NCBI GenBank assembly: GCA_020637335.1
Contig: JACJWC010000014.1
Span: 62,001-126,000 of the forward strand
Direction: 5' to 3'
Source of the DNA: Acidobacteriota bacterium
Lineage (GTDB): Bacteria > Acidobacteriota > Holophagae > Acanthopleuribacterales > Acanthopleuribacteraceae
Length of the DNA stretch: 64,000 nt
Part shown: positions 53,958-63,398 of the stretch, piece by piece
Layout of the letters: each line of letters starts with the position of its first letter
Numbering within the stretch: position 1 is the stretch's first letter
The notes under the pieces: generated by a model
Databases searched by the model: none
Seen by the model: only the letters and a program-made list of their open reading frames with translations
Told to the model about the DNA's origin: nothing
Position numbers and translations under genes: made by a program

Positions 53958-54909
53958 ACGCGGAACGATTCTGATCACTGTTCTTTGGGTCGTAACCATT
54001 TTGGTGGTTATCGTCCTGGGCATGGTTTACGAAGCGCGCAAGGATGTGGACCGCACTATCCTGATGCGCGATCGCAGCAAAGCGTATTGGCTGGCGCGGG
54101 CCGGTGTGGAACGCGCCAAATACGATGTGGCGGTATCTAAGCTGAGTGCCAACGAAGAGGATCAATCCAAATCCTTTTATCGTTACGAGATGACCGAAGG
54201 TTTTGTCGAATGCAGTATCGAGTCCGATTCGGCAAAGATGCCGCTCAATACCGGGAACCGCGATCTTTGGAAACAGGCCTTTAAAGTGTTTCAATTGGAA
54301 GAAAGCGCCATCGATGAATTGTGTGATGCCATTATCGATTGGCGGGATCCCGACGATGAAACCCAGCTCAACGGCGCGGAACGCGACTATTACCAATCAT
54401 TGAATCCGCCTTATGAGCCGCGTAACGGGCCCTTCATGAGTGTTGAGGAACTGTTGTTGGTGCGGGGCATTACGGAAGAAATGTTTTATGGCAATCCCAC
54501 CAAAGGCACGCCGGGCCTCAAGGATATTGTTGGATTGAGCAATGCCAATCAGCCGCGTTTGGATATCAATTCTGCCAATGAAGCGGTTTTGATGGCCTTC
54601 CTCGAAATCACCAAAGAGGAGGCCCAGGCGATTATTCAGGCGCGCCAGGAACATCTGTTCCAGAATGTGCAGGAGGCGGGCTCGCTGGTTTCCATCGAGG
54701 CGGCCGACAAGCTTAATCAGTTTTTTATGGCTTATCAGGGCAACCAAATTTCCATTCGCAGTACCGGGTATGTTTATAATTCCCCGGCCCGATATACCGT
54801 GGAGGATGTGGTGCGCTACGTCGGCGGTGGCCAACTCTTTGTGACGGTCAGTCACAAAGACTTTAGTTTGGACCACGCGGCACCGCTTGAAACCGAGGAA
54901 GATGAATGA
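53944..54909 (+). CDS. gspK: Minor pseudopilin GspK
   Basis: GspK caps the pseudopilus tip. The 321-residue protein has the GspK type N-terminus SKRGTILITVLWVVTILV, which lacks Glu at +5, then LARAGVERAKYDV, the DWRDPDDE motif and a C-terminal helix-hairpin-helix with LDINSANEAVL. The ATG at 53944 lies inside the end of gspJ. The stop overlaps gspL. Confidence 0.92.
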   Translation: MAHSKRGTILITVLWVVTILVVIVLGMVYEARKDVDRTILMRDRSKAYWLARAGVERAKYDVAVSKLSANEEDQSKSFYRYEMTEGFVECSIESDSAKMPLNTGNRDLWKQAFKVFQLEESAIDELCDAIIDWRDPDDETQLNGAERDYYQSLNPPYEPRNGPFMSVEELLLVRGITEEMFYGNPTKGTPGLKDIVGLSNANQPRLDINSANEAVLMAFLEITKEEAQAIIQARQEHLFQNVQEAGSLVSIEAADKLNQFFMAYQGNQISIRSTGYVYNSPARYTVEDVVRYVGGGQLFVTVSHKDFSLDHAAPLETEEDE

Positions 54910-56324
54910 AGCTGCAACTCAGTAAAAGTAACCAAATCAACATGAACTTGCGGACCCGCGGTTGGGGCTTGGTGCCCGAAGGCGATCATCTGGTATTGGG
55001 TGCCGTTTATAACCGCTTGCAAGGTGCCAAATTCGTCGGCCATACCCGCATCGACAACTGGCGGAATTTGGAAGATGAAGCGATTGCGACTCAGATTGAA
55101 GAATTCCTCGACGATCACAAACTCAAACGCGCAGAGGCTTTTTTAGGCATTCCGCGCAATCAGGTTGTGATCCAGATGGCTGATTTTCCGGCAGAAGCCG
55201 AAGAAACCCTGGATGAAGTGGTCCAATACCAGATCGAAAATATTTTCCCCGGTGATTTCGAGGAATTTGATTTCTTCAACCAAGTCATCCACCGTGGAGA
55301 CCAGTTGCGGGTCATGATCGTGGCCGTGCGCAAGGAAACGCTGGGTGAATACTACGGCTTTATTCGCCGCTTTAAAATCCAATTGGCCGGGATGACCTTG
55401 GTGACCCTGGCCAATGCCAACGGAATCGCCCGGATCCTGGGTGAATCCTTTTTGACCAGCCACAATGTGGTCCTCGATTTTTCCGGGGGTGGGTTGGATT
55501 TCTTGGGCATTCGCGAAGGCAAAATTGCGACCAGTCACTTCGTCCCCCTACCGGAAACCGGCTGGCAAGGTCCGCTTGTCCAATGTTTGGAAGACGGATT
55601 GGGTCGAACCCGGCTTGCCGCGAATGAAGTTGAGCATTATTTCCTGATCGGTAACCCCGACCTTGAAAAAACTGCCTTTTTAAGCACGGAGATTGGGCTC
55701 CCGTTGGTGATTCCTCAGGACCATTTCCAGACGGAAATCCCTTGCGAAGCCTTTTCTGCAGTGGGATTAGGTTTGACCGCCGTGCAGGACAACCCCACGT
55801 TTGGGCTGAATGCATTACCCGCGAATCTAAGAAAACGGCATCGCCGTTTACCCGTCATGATTGCAGCCGTTGCTTTGATCCTGCTGGTCCTGTGGCTAGG
55901 TGTCAGTGAAGTGCGCAGCTACATGAAATTGAGACGAGAGTTGGCGGGTGTGGTTGAAGTGAACGATAAGTTAATGGTCCGCCTTCAGGAAATGGGCGAA
56001 ATCAAAGCCAAACACCAGGCGCGCCAAACCGAAGTAGATGCCTATCGGCCTTTCCGCTACAGTGATGGGTTCCTGCTCAAGTTGTTGGCTAACCTCTCAC
56101 GTGAATTACCGCTGCACACCTTTCTCAACAGCTTGAGTATTAAGGACGGCCAGCAAATTACGATAAACGGCGAGTCCGAAGATCCCTATGAGGTACGTAG
56201 CCACTTGCAATCGCTTAATATCTTTACCAAAGTTGAATTTAGTGGACCGGTTTCCCCTTCAAGGGACAAGAAAAAGAAAAAGTTCACTCTGATAGCCACC
56301 ATTCAGTTGGAGGCATTGCGATGA
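54906..56324 (+). CDS. gspL: GspL-like inner membrane protein (PilM/PilN-type fold)
   Basis: The 472-residue protein has a cytoplasmic actin-like part (about 20-300, like PilM/GspL), one membrane helix at about 315-335 (VMIAAVALILLVLWLGV), and a periplasmic PilN-like part with coiled coil (about 340-472). This is the domain plan of GspL, which links GspE to the envelope. The gene order L-M-C-D is consistent. It overlaps both neighbours. Confidence 0.85.
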   Translation: MKLQLSKSNQINMNLRTRGWGLVPEGDHLVLGAVYNRLQGAKFVGHTRIDNWRNLEDEAIATQIEEFLDDHKLKRAEAFLGIPRNQVVIQMADFPAEAEETLDEVVQYQIENIFPGDFEEFDFFNQVIHRGDQLRVMIVAVRKETLGEYYGFIRRFKIQLAGMTLVTLANANGIARILGESFLTSHNVVLDFSGGGLDFLGIREGKIATSHFVPLPETGWQGPLVQCLEDGLGRTRLAANEVEHYFLIGNPDLEKTAFLSTEIGLPLVIPQDHFQTEIPCEAFSAVGLGLTAVQDNPTFGLNALPANLRKRHRRLPVMIAAVALILLVLWLGVSEVRSYMKLRRELAGVVEVNDKLMVRLQEMGEIKAKHQARQTEVDAYRPFRYSDGFLLKLLANLSRELPLHTFLNSLSIKDGQQITINGESEDPYEVRSHLQSLNIFTKVEFSGPVSPSRDKKKKKFTLIATIQLEALR

Positions 56325-57334
56325 AAAAATATTCCTCGCGCGAAAAACGCCTGTTGAAGTGGGCGATCATTGCGGTTGCTTTTTACCTGTTGAATGGCCA
56401 GTGGAAGAATTATCAGCAAGTGAAGAAAAACCTCGTTTTGGATATCCAAACCGAGCAGGCCAATCAGAGCAGCTATAACGATCGATTATTGGCGTTTGAT
56501 AAAGAAACCCTGATCCGCGAAACCGAGGCAATGGAAACCCAATTAGGCGATTTCCAAGATCGGGTTCTGCGCATGGATCAGGAAACGGAAGCCCAGTTCC
56601 GATTCCAGGAAGATGTGGCCAAGATGGCTGAAAAAGCTCAGATCAACTTGAGTTCGGCCAGTAAACGCAATTCGAAGATGGTTTTGGAAGAAACCGGTTT
56701 GATGGAGATCAAAACCTACTTTACGTTTGATTGTGAGATCTCCAACCTGCTCAATTTCTTTGATGATTTACAGCACTTGCCCTATTACGTGGCCATCGAA
56801 ACCCTGACGGTGAACTCTTATAGCAATCGGCGCGCCCGTCCTCCGCGCGGTAAAAATCAAGATGATTCGTACACCACTATGGAGAAATTGCGCGGTACGG
56901 CCATTCTCACTGCGCTATTTCGGGCGGGGAAACCGATTGTGAAGTCACCTGACCTCCCCGAATCGGCGGTTCCTATCCCCAGTCAGGCGTCCGAACCGGT
57001 GCCGAGCGATGAAGGGCCAATCGATTCTGAAGGGGATAATGGACGTGTCCAAGCGCCCGTCCGCCAGCCAGTCGTAACCAAAATGGGCACGCAATCCGGG
57101 CCCACCGAGTTCAAGGAAAACCCGGCCAACCGCCCCGTGGAAAAAAAGCCCGAACCGGCCATCACACCCCAGCCAAAAACAGATGATGAGGGCGAGCCAG
57201 AAGAGCCGGCACCTGCCCAACCGAAAAAAGCAGGTGAAACCAAGCCCCCAACCCCAAAACCCGATATTCGTACGCGTAACCTGCCCCCCAAACCCCAGCC
57301 CGTTTCACCGGGCGCGCGCCAAAAACAGGATTAA
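56321..57334 (+). CDS. gspM: GspM/PilO-like protein with Pro-rich tail
   Basis: The 337-residue protein has one N-terminal membrane helix (about 12-30), a coiled coil (about 35-110) and a small ferredoxin-like domain (about 110-205), as in PilO and GspM. The last 130 residues are a disordered Pro/Glu/Lys-rich tail that normal GspM lacks. It follows gspL by overlap and precedes gspC by nine bases. The name rests on order and topology. Confidence 0.75.
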   Translation: MKKYSSREKRLLKWAIIAVAFYLLNGQWKNYQQVKKNLVLDIQTEQANQSSYNDRLLAFDKETLIRETEAMETQLGDFQDRVLRMDQETEAQFRFQEDVAKMAEKAQINLSSASKRNSKMVLEETGLMEIKTYFTFDCEISNLLNFFDDLQHLPYYVAIETLTVNSYSNRRARPPRGKNQDDSYTTMEKLRGTAILTALFRAGKPIVKSPDLPESAVPIPSQASEPVPSDEGPIDSEGDNGRVQAPVRQPVVTKMGTQSGPTEFKENPANRPVEKKPEPAITPQPKTDDEGEPEEPAPAQPKKAGETKPPTPKPDIRTRNLPPKPQPVSPGARQKQD

Positions 57335-57343
57335 GGAGGAAAT

Positions 57344-57928
57344 ATGCGCTCACTTTTCCTACTTTGTTTGTGTGGTTTAACAGTCCTCGCACAGAACTAC
57401 ATTAAAGAGATTTCGGACGCCAATCCCTTCGACCCGAACCGCGGTCAGGAACCTCCAGAAGAAATCGTTGAAGCACCAGTAATTACGGCGGATTTGCCGA
57501 TCCTGGATGGCACGATTATTTTTGCCGATCAACGCTTTGCCATGTTGTCTTATAACCAGGATGGCGAACCTAAAACGGCCAGGGTGACGGTTAAAGACAG
57601 CTTTGCCGGTTACGAAGTGGCTGCTATCGATTTTGAATCGGTGACGTTGAGTAACGGTGGCGATACGACGGCCCTCAAATTGTATTCCGGGGTGAAAAAG
57701 AATCGCGGTGGGTCACGGGTTGCCCCTGCACCCATGGCCAAAAAGGAAGCGGCGCCTGCCCTCGTTTCACCGGGTGGTGATGGACAAGTGGTGCCGGCCA
57801 ATCCCACTGCTGGCGGTCCGAAACCGACTACCAGCCGCTTCCAAAAGGCTTCACCGGCCGTTCCGCCCAGCTCGACCGTGCAACAGTCCAATACGACCAA
57901 GCGCGAAAATGCCAAGGGCAAAATGTAA
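57344..57928 (+). CDS. GspC/PilP-like periplasmic protein
   Basis: The 194-residue protein has a signal peptide or anchor (MRSLFLLCLCGLTVLAQ), a NPFDPNRG motif as in GspC and PilP homology regions, then a single beta domain (about 45-110) with LDGTIIFADQRFAML. A disordered Pro/Ala tail follows. It should link the inner membrane complex to the secretin encoded next. GGAGG lies before the ATG. Confidence 0.7.
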   Translation: MRSLFLLCLCGLTVLAQNYIKEISDANPFDPNRGQEPPEEIVEAPVITADLPILDGTIIFADQRFAMLSYNQDGEPKTARVTVKDSFAGYEVAAIDFESVTLSNGGDTTALKLYSGVKKNRGGSRVAPAPMAKKEAAPALVSPGGDGQVVPANPTAGGPKPTTSRFQKASPAVPPSSTVQQSNTTKRENAKGKM

Positions 57929-60127
57929 ATGAATCGAATTTTGAGAGGTATGACATCCATGTCCTTTTTGCGACACCTAATGCCTTGGCTTTTGTGCCTG
58001 TGCCTGATTTCTGTGCCCAGCTGCCGCAAGAAGCAAAATTTAATCGACAAGGCTTTTGACGGCAAAAATTTTACCCAACCTTTGGAAGGTCCCAAAGATG
58101 AGTTGGTTGAGCCTGAAGCCGAAGAAGAAGAAAAAAAAGAGCCCAAAGTTCAAGTCTTGGTGGATAACATTCAGGACAAACAGGGCGACAGCACCTTTTA
58201 TCCCAGCGGGAAAGCGGAACGCCCCAATCCGCCGTTATTTCAGGAGGATCCGGAAGCGCCTGTAATGAATTTTGAAGAGGCAAAACTCTACGAAATCATT
58301 CACATGTTGTGTAAGGTGCTGAAGGTCAATTACATCATTGATCCCTCTGTCAAAGATCAGGCCATTACGATTGGCATGGTTGAAGGCCAGCAAAAGATGA
58401 AGACCAGTGAGCTGTTTGACTTGATTCTCAAGTTACACAGCTTGACCATGGTGCCTGAAGCCGGATTTATTCGCATCCTGCCGTTGGAATCCAAGGATGT
58501 GATGCCCGGTCTGGAATTGCTTTATGGCAATTTACCCAATCCGAACTTGATGCAGGAAGAACTGGTCATCCAAATTATTCCGCTTAAATACGCAACGCCT
58601 ACATCCATCAGTGCGGTTGTGAAAGAGTTCCTGAGTTCCTCGGCTCGGATTATTGAGGAGCCGGTGAACAACCTGATGATCATCATCGACAAGGCCAATT
58701 ACATCAAAAAGATCATGGAACTGATCCCGCTTTTTGATATCAATGTCCTGCAAAACAAGAAGATGGTGCTCTACCAATTGGAATTTATCGATGCGGTCGA
58801 CACCACCGCCCAGCTCCAGGATATTCTGACGGCCTATGGCTTTGAAGGTAGTGATTCCGAACGCATCAAGCTGATCCCGATGGAATCGGTGAATGGCATT
58901 ATGGTCATTTCGCCCATTCAGGAAGTGTTTAAGGAAATCGAGTTCTGGATCAAGAAACTGGACCGCGAAGCCCAATTTGAAGAACCGCAAATCTTCATTT
59001 ATGAAGTGAACAACACCACGGCTGAAGTGTTGGCCGCAACCATGGGCCAAATTTACGGGTTAAAAGGCGGCAATGCAGGCGGAGGGAACTTCTCGCAAAA
59101 CGCCTCGGATCGGCGAACCACCAGTCCCAACCGCGATCCCAATGACCAATCCAATCGAACCGATCAAACGCCCCAACAAAATCAACCTTCCGGCTCCGGC
59201 AGCTTTGTGGATCCGAATACGGGCCAATTGATGATTACCGATAAGGACAACAATGCCCTGATCTTTTTCACGACACCCCGGGAGTACTTCAAAATCCGCA
59301 AAACCTTACGCCAATTGGACATCCTGCCCCGGCAGGTGTTTTTGGAAGTGACGGTTTTGAAGGTGGAGCTCAACGATTCTATGAGTCTGGGTTTGAACTG
59401 GACGTTGCAGGACGGCACAACCGAAAATACAACACCGGGCCGATCCCGAACATTAACCAATGAAGGTGGTTTAGGTTTTACCTACAGTTATACAGCCTTG
59501 ACCTCCAAGATTTCGGCCACGTTGTCTGCCTTGAAAAACAAGGGTTTTGTCAACGTGCTGCAACAACCGCACATTATGGCCATCGACAATAAACCGGCTT
59601 CGATCAATATCGGGCAGGAAATCCCGATTCAAACCAGCAATATCAACGTTCCGGGCAGTACCGGCGGCACCACCAATGGTTCAATCGTATCGTCCAACAA
59701 TATTCAATACCGCAGTACCGGTGTGGATTTGGGTTTCACGCCTCACATCAATGCCAACGGTGTGATCCGGCTTGAAATTCAATTGGGCATATCAGCACCC
59801 GGTCCCGCCAACCCGGACGCCAATAATGCGCCAGCCATCGATAGCAACAGCCTGTCCACCGAAATGATTGTTCGGGACAACCAAACCATCATCATGGGCG
59901 GGATCATTGCCGATTCGGAGCAGTGGGGTAAAACTACCGTTCCTTTCCTCGGTCGAATTCCCTTGCTTCGCCACCTGTTCACCAAGCGCAACAGCTCCAA
60001 TGTGAAAACTGAGTTGGTGGTCATGATCACTCCTCGCGTCATCGATAGCGAGCAGAAATCCATCGAGATCTCCAGCGAATTCAAGGAAAAAATCCTCAAG
60101 GAATTTGAAAATTTCCAAGTGGAATAG
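57929..60127 (+). CDS. gspD: Type II secretion secretin GspD (lipoprotein)
   Basis: GspD forms the outer membrane channel. The 732-residue protein has a lipoprotein signal (VPSC lipobox near residue 30), an acidic linker, N0-N3 ring domains (about 95-430) with a Gly/Asn/Gln-rich insert near 385-430, and the C-terminal secretin core (about 470-710). The core has VFLEVTVLKVELND, NIGQEIPIQT, and GGIIADSEQWGKTTVPFLGRIPLL, cut here to KTTVPFLGRIPLL. The ATG at 57959 (residue 11) with GAGAGGT upstream is an alternative start. It ends the operon. Confidence 0.94.
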   Translation: MNRILRGMTSMSFLRHLMPWLLCLCLISVPSCRKKQNLIDKAFDGKNFTQPLEGPKDELVEPEAEEEEKKEPKVQVLVDNIQDKQGDSTFYPSGKAERPNPPLFQEDPEAPVMNFEEAKLYEIIHMLCKVLKVNYIIDPSVKDQAITIGMVEGQQKMKTSELFDLILKLHSLTMVPEAGFIRILPLESKDVMPGLELLYGNLPNPNLMQEELVIQIIPLKYATPTSISAVVKEFLSSSARIIEEPVNNLMIIIDKANYIKKIMELIPLFDINVLQNKKMVLYQLEFIDAVDTTAQLQDILTAYGFEGSDSERIKLIPMESVNGIMVISPIQEVFKEIEFWIKKLDREAQFEEPQIFIYEVNNTTAEVLAATMGQIYGLKGGNAGGGNFSQNASDRRTTSPNRDPNDQSNRTDQTPQQNQPSGSGSFVDPNTGQLMITDKDNNALIFFTTPREYFKIRKTLRQLDILPRQVFLEVTVLKVELNDSMSLGLNWTLQDGTTENTTPGRSRTLTNEGGLGFTYSYTALTSKISATLSALKNKGFVNVLQQPHIMAIDNKPASINIGQEIPIQTSNINVPGSTGGTTNGSIVSSNNIQYRSTGVDLGFTPHINANGVIRLEIQLGISAPGPANPDANNAPAIDSNSLSTEMIVRDNQTIIMGGIIADSEQWGKTTVPFLGRIPLLRHLFTKRNSSNVKTELVVMITPRVIDSEQKSIEISSEFKEKILKEFENFQVE

Positions 60128-60151
60128 GCGCTGTTTAACGCATCCAACAAG

Positions 60152-60178
60152 AAGCCGGGTCAACGATCCGGCTTTTTT
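60152..60178 (+). terminator. Intrinsic terminator of the type II secretion operon
   Basis: AAGCCGG and CCGGCTT form a 7-base stem around nine bases, followed by seven T residues. It lies between gspD and the convergent isomerase gene. Confidence 0.85.
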
Positions 60179-60196
60179 TGTGTCCCAGATGGACTG

Positions 60197-61363
60197 TTAA
60201 TGTGCCTTGAGCGCATGGAGGACGTCCCAGCAAGCGCCCAATGTGTGGTAATCCGTTTTGCAGGGCGGACTTTTGCGGTTGTCGTAGCGTTGGTTTTCAC
60301 GGCTCAAAATTCGGTACCAAGCGCCATGCTCATGATCGACGAAATGGGTCCAGGCGTACTCCCAAATCCATTCGTACCATTGCCAGTAAGAGGGGTCATG
60401 CTGGGCCATGAGCGCGCAGGCCGCAACCGTTTCGGCCTGAACCCAATAATATTTGTCGCCATCGCAGACTTTGCCATCGGGTGCAATTCCGTAATAAAAC
60501 CCGCCATAGGTCGTATCCCAAGTCTTGTTTAGAACCCAGTCCAACAGCGTTTTTGCCCGAGGTACCATCCATTCTTCCAGGCGGATCTGGGCCAACATCA
60601 ACAAGAGCTTGGCCCATTCGGCTTGGTGACCGGGTTGGAAACCCCATGGCCGAAACAGGTGACGCGGATCGTGGCGATTGAATTCCCAGTCGATTAACCA
60701 ATTGGCATCGTAATGTTCCCAAACCAGGGTCATTGAATTTTGACTGGCCAATTCCAAGCTGACCCGTTTGGCGATTTGACAGGCGCGATCCAGAAACTTG
60801 ACGTCTTGGGTCGCCCAATAACTTTCGATAAACGCTTCGCACAGGTGCATGTTGGCATTCTGACCGCGATAATTCGTAAAGTTCCAGCTCGGATCGGCCT
60901 GGTCCTTGTATAGCCCTTGCTCTGCCTCATAACAATGGGTTTCCAGGGTTTGCCAGTTTTCTTCCAGCCAAACATGGGCCGAAAGCAAACTGGCCCGAAC
61001 AGCACTTGCATAGGCGAGTTGAACAAAAGCCAGACCGTAGGTGTAGATCGTGTGGTCTACTGCTTGGCCCGAACGGGTCCAAATGTAGCGGCCATCCTCT
61101 TGGTAATGATCCGCCCGCAACGCCAGCAAACCGTGGTTCAGGTCATCCATAACCCATGCTTCACCAAAGAGTTGCGATGCACGAGCCAGATTCACAACAT
61201 GGCGTGTGCTACTGACCAGGTGGCGGGTCTCTGCATCATAAATTTGACCCGTGTCTAAAAAGCCTTGGGCAAATCCCGAAGCCTGACGTGCCTTTGGAAA
61301 ATAGAAGGCCAGAATTTTTTGGATGTGGGCCTTTAAGAATTGGGGATCTCTGAAGTTTTCCAT
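60197..61363 (-). CDS. AGE-family epimerase/isomerase (mannose isomerase-like)
   Basis: The 388-residue protein belongs to the N-acylglucosamine 2-epimerase family of (alpha/alpha)6-barrels. Typical segments are the DAETRHLVSSTRHVVNLARA region, cut here to STRHVVNLARASQLFG, the NANMHLCEAFIE motif with catalytic-region His, and KYYWVQAETVAACALM. Together with the fructokinase-like and GH92 neighbours, a mannose-to-fructose isomerase (YihS-like) is more likely than an N-acylglucosamine epimerase. It overlaps the kinase gene by 31 bases on the same strand. Confidence 0.85.
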   Translation of the reverse strand: MENFRDPQFLKAHIQKILAFYFPKARQASGFAQGFLDTGQIYDAETRHLVSSTRHVVNLARASQLFGEAWVMDDLNHGLLALRADHYQEDGRYIWTRSGQAVDHTIYTYGLAFVQLAYASAVRASLLSAHVWLEENWQTLETHCYEAEQGLYKDQADPSWNFTNYRGQNANMHLCEAFIESYWATQDVKFLDRACQIAKRVSLELASQNSMTLVWEHYDANWLIDWEFNRHDPRHLFRPWGFQPGHQAEWAKLLLMLAQIRLEEWMVPRAKTLLDWVLNKTWDTTYGGFYYGIAPDGKVCDGDKYYWVQAETVAACALMAQHDPSYWQWYEWIWEYAWTHFVDHEHGAWYRILSRENQRYDNRKSPPCKTDYHTLGACWDVLHALKAH

Positions 61364-62265
61364 TCTTGTATCTCTTCAAACGGGGGTAAATTTTGAGCGC
61401 CGAGTTCTCTCACGCACCAGGCGCCACAATCGACTGCAAAAGGCAGATTTTTGGCCAAGCATTCAGGATTGATTTCCTGCTCCTGACTCAACTTGAATAA
61501 CAGGCCAGCCATGAAAGCGTCACCTGCTCCCGTGCTGTCACGACAGGTCACTCGGCGCGCGGGAAACGATTGGCTGGAGTGAGTGGGAGGGTGCAACCAT
61601 TTGGCTCCCCTCGCGCCTTGGGTGATGATCAGGTGGGCCACAGGCGTTTGCTCAAGTCTGCTCAAGGCCTTTTCGCCCAGTTGATCAAATTCCTCTTCAC
61701 TCAGCTTCAACAGGTCAACCCACTCCAAAACGTGCCAAATACGCTCTAGCGGGTCGCCCAATCTAGCTGGCCAGTTCTTCCAGAATGGCGGTCGCCAGTT
61801 GAGATCGAAGCTGACAAAATGACCGTTTTTTTTTGCCTTTTGCACCCCAAAAAGTGTGGTTTTCCAGCTGGATTCCGTGGTCATGCTGTTGGATCCAAAA
61901 TGGAAAAATTGACCAGACAGGGCGTGGTTCGTGAAATCGGCTGCTTGAAATGCTTGGTCAGCCGTGTCTTCACAAAAAAACTGAAAGTGGCGTTCGCCTT
62001 GGTTATCCAAGGTGATTTCTGCACGGGCTGTGGGTTTGTCGGTTCGAATGATAGAGGAAGTGTCAACCTTGGCCCGCTCCAGGGCATCCAGAAGAACGGT
62101 TCCTAATTGATCGTTTGAAATGGCGCCCAAAAAACGGCTCGTTCCCCCGAGCCTTGCGATGTTGGTTGCCACATTGGCCGGCGCACCGCCCGGATAATTC
62201 AACAGTCCCTTTTCCGTGTGCACCTGATCGACGAGTGCCTCACCAAAACAAATAACCCTGTTCAT
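61333..62265 (-). CDS. PfkB-family sugar kinase (fructokinase-like)
   Basis: The 310-residue protein has the PfkB N-terminal CFGEALVDQV, the sugar-binding GGAPANVATNIARLG motif and the C-terminal DSTGAGDAFMAGLL motif with the catalytic Asp. The pattern FGEALVD...GGAPANVA is typical of fructokinases. It would phosphorylate fructose made by the neighbouring isomerase. It lies between the LacI gene, whose stop it overlaps by four bases, and the isomerase gene. Confidence 0.9.
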   Translation of the reverse strand: MNRVICFGEALVDQVHTEKGLLNYPGGAPANVATNIARLGGTSRFLGAISNDQLGTVLLDALERAKVDTSSIIRTDKPTARAEITLDNQGERHFQFFCEDTADQAFQAADFTNHALSGQFFHFGSNSMTTESSWKTTLFGVQKAKKNGHFVSFDLNWRPPFWKNWPARLGDPLERIWHVLEWVDLLKLSEEEFDQLGEKALSRLEQTPVAHLIITQGARGAKWLHPPTHSSQSFPARRVTCRDSTGAGDAFMAGLLFKLSQEQEINPECLAKNLPFAVDCGAWCVRELGAQNLPPFEEIQEWKTSEIPNS

Positions 62266-63266
62266 TTTGGACCCGTACTCTGGCGGATCATAAGTTCCAC
62301 AGGCACGATTTCGTGCAGGACCGTGTCCGGTCTAATCTTAAAAATCATTTCGGCTGCACGCTCACCCAGCGCTTTGGGACTCGTTGTCATCGTCGTTAAT
62401 GGCGGGAAATGGTCGCCTGCTTCCTGGATGTCGTCAAAGCCAACAACGGAAGCCTGCCAGCCCACGCGAATCCTTTTATTGGCCAGAGCCTGACAAACGC
62501 CAAGTGCTACCGCATCGTTATAACAGACAAATCCGCTAGGTGTTTGATCCGCCAAGTGCTCCAAGATTTGACTGGCACATTCAAAACCTCCGCGTTTCGT
62601 CGGGGCGGATTCAAAAAAGCGTTGATACTCCTTTTTGCCCGCCAATTGCATGGCTCTGGCGTATCCAGCCCGTCGTTGGGAACAGCTGGGCGAATCGGCG
62701 TGACCGCCCACAAATACAATTTGTTGATGGCCCAAATGCAGGAGGTGTTGGCAGGCCTTTTCCGCGCCCGTTTGATTGTCCAAACCCAAAAAGTTCCAAC
62801 TGCCCGGAACTTCCCGATTAAAAACCAGCACGGGCAGATTCCGATTCAGCATGGTCAAATCTTCCGCTTCGGTATGCTCTGCTGGCGAAAGGATAATCCC
62901 GACTGGTGAGTGCTGAACCAAGGAGTTCAGCACCTGGGCTTGGCGCTCCACCGATTCACCGCTATGGCCTAATAAGGTGACAAAACCTCTTTGGGCAAGG
63001 TAGTTATCGACACCTGAAGCAAATTCGGCAAAAAACGGATTCGCCAGGTCGTTGATGATGAGGGCCACAACTGTGGAGACCTGTTTTCGCAGGTTGGCTG
63101 CGGCGCGGTTGTAGACATAACCACTGCGTTTAATCTCGGCTTCCACCTTTTCGCGGGTCTTGGCATTGACCAGAGGGCTACCTTTCAAAACGAGTGAAAC
63201 GGTTGCGGGCGAAACCCCACAAGCTTTGGCAATATCGGCAACCTTAACGGGAAGTGCAGCGCCCAC
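62262..63266 (-). CDS. LacI-family transcriptional regulator
   Basis: The 334-residue protein has a LacI helix-turn-helix and hinge (VADIAKACGVSPATVSLVLKG, cut here to ACGVSPATVSLVLKG, with the hinge helix near NRAAANLRKQ) and a periplasmic-binding-protein-type sensor domain (about 65-334, with LIINDLANPFFAEFASGV). It starts at GTG 63266 with AAGGGAG upstream. It is first in the minus-strand unit with the kinase and isomerase and divergent from GH92. It most likely binds the operator at 63297 and responds to a sugar of this pathway. Confidence 0.92.
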   Translation of the reverse strand: MGAALPVKVADIAKACGVSPATVSLVLKGSPLVNAKTREKVEAEIKRSGYVYNRAAANLRKQVSTVVALIINDLANPFFAEFASGVDNYLAQRGFVTLLGHSGESVERQAQVLNSLVQHSPVGIILSPAEHTEAEDLTMLNRNLPVLVFNREVPGSWNFLGLDNQTGAEKACQHLLHLGHQQIVFVGGHADSPSCSQRRAGYARAMQLAGKKEYQRFFESAPTKRGGFECASQILEHLADQTPSGFVCYNDAVALGVCQALANKRIRVGWQASVVGFDDIQEAGDHFPPLTTMTTSPKALGERAAEMIFKIRPDTVLHEIVPVELMIRQSTGPK

Positions 63267-63279
63267 AGCCGTAAAAACT

Positions 63280-63342
63280 CCCTTGACAATCCTTTTTTAA
63301 ATCGATTTAAATGCTAGGAGCGATTTAAGTTTCTGTCAAGGG
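63280..63342. promoter_or_regulatory. Symmetric divergent promoter, lacI side and GH92 side
   Basis: CCCTTGACA (63280-63288) and its reverse complement TGTCAAGGG (63334-63342) are perfect 9-base arms and give each strand a perfect TTGACA. The plus -10 is TTAAAT (63307-63312, 18-base spacer); the minus -10 is TAGCAT (63316-63311, 17-base spacer). The two promoters overlap. Confidence 0.7.
63297..63310. promoter_or_regulatory. LacI-type operator palindrome
   Basis: TTAAATCGATTTAA is a perfect 14-base palindrome with the central CG common in LacI-family operators. It overlaps the plus -10. CGATTTAA recurs at 63321-63328, 18 bases further on, as a half site. A repressor bound here would block both promoters. 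Confidence 0.7.
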
Positions 63343-63398
63343 TTAGGTTGTGTTTTGCCAGTGTGGGCTTGGGTCTGCCGGCTATTTGGAGGTGCCTT

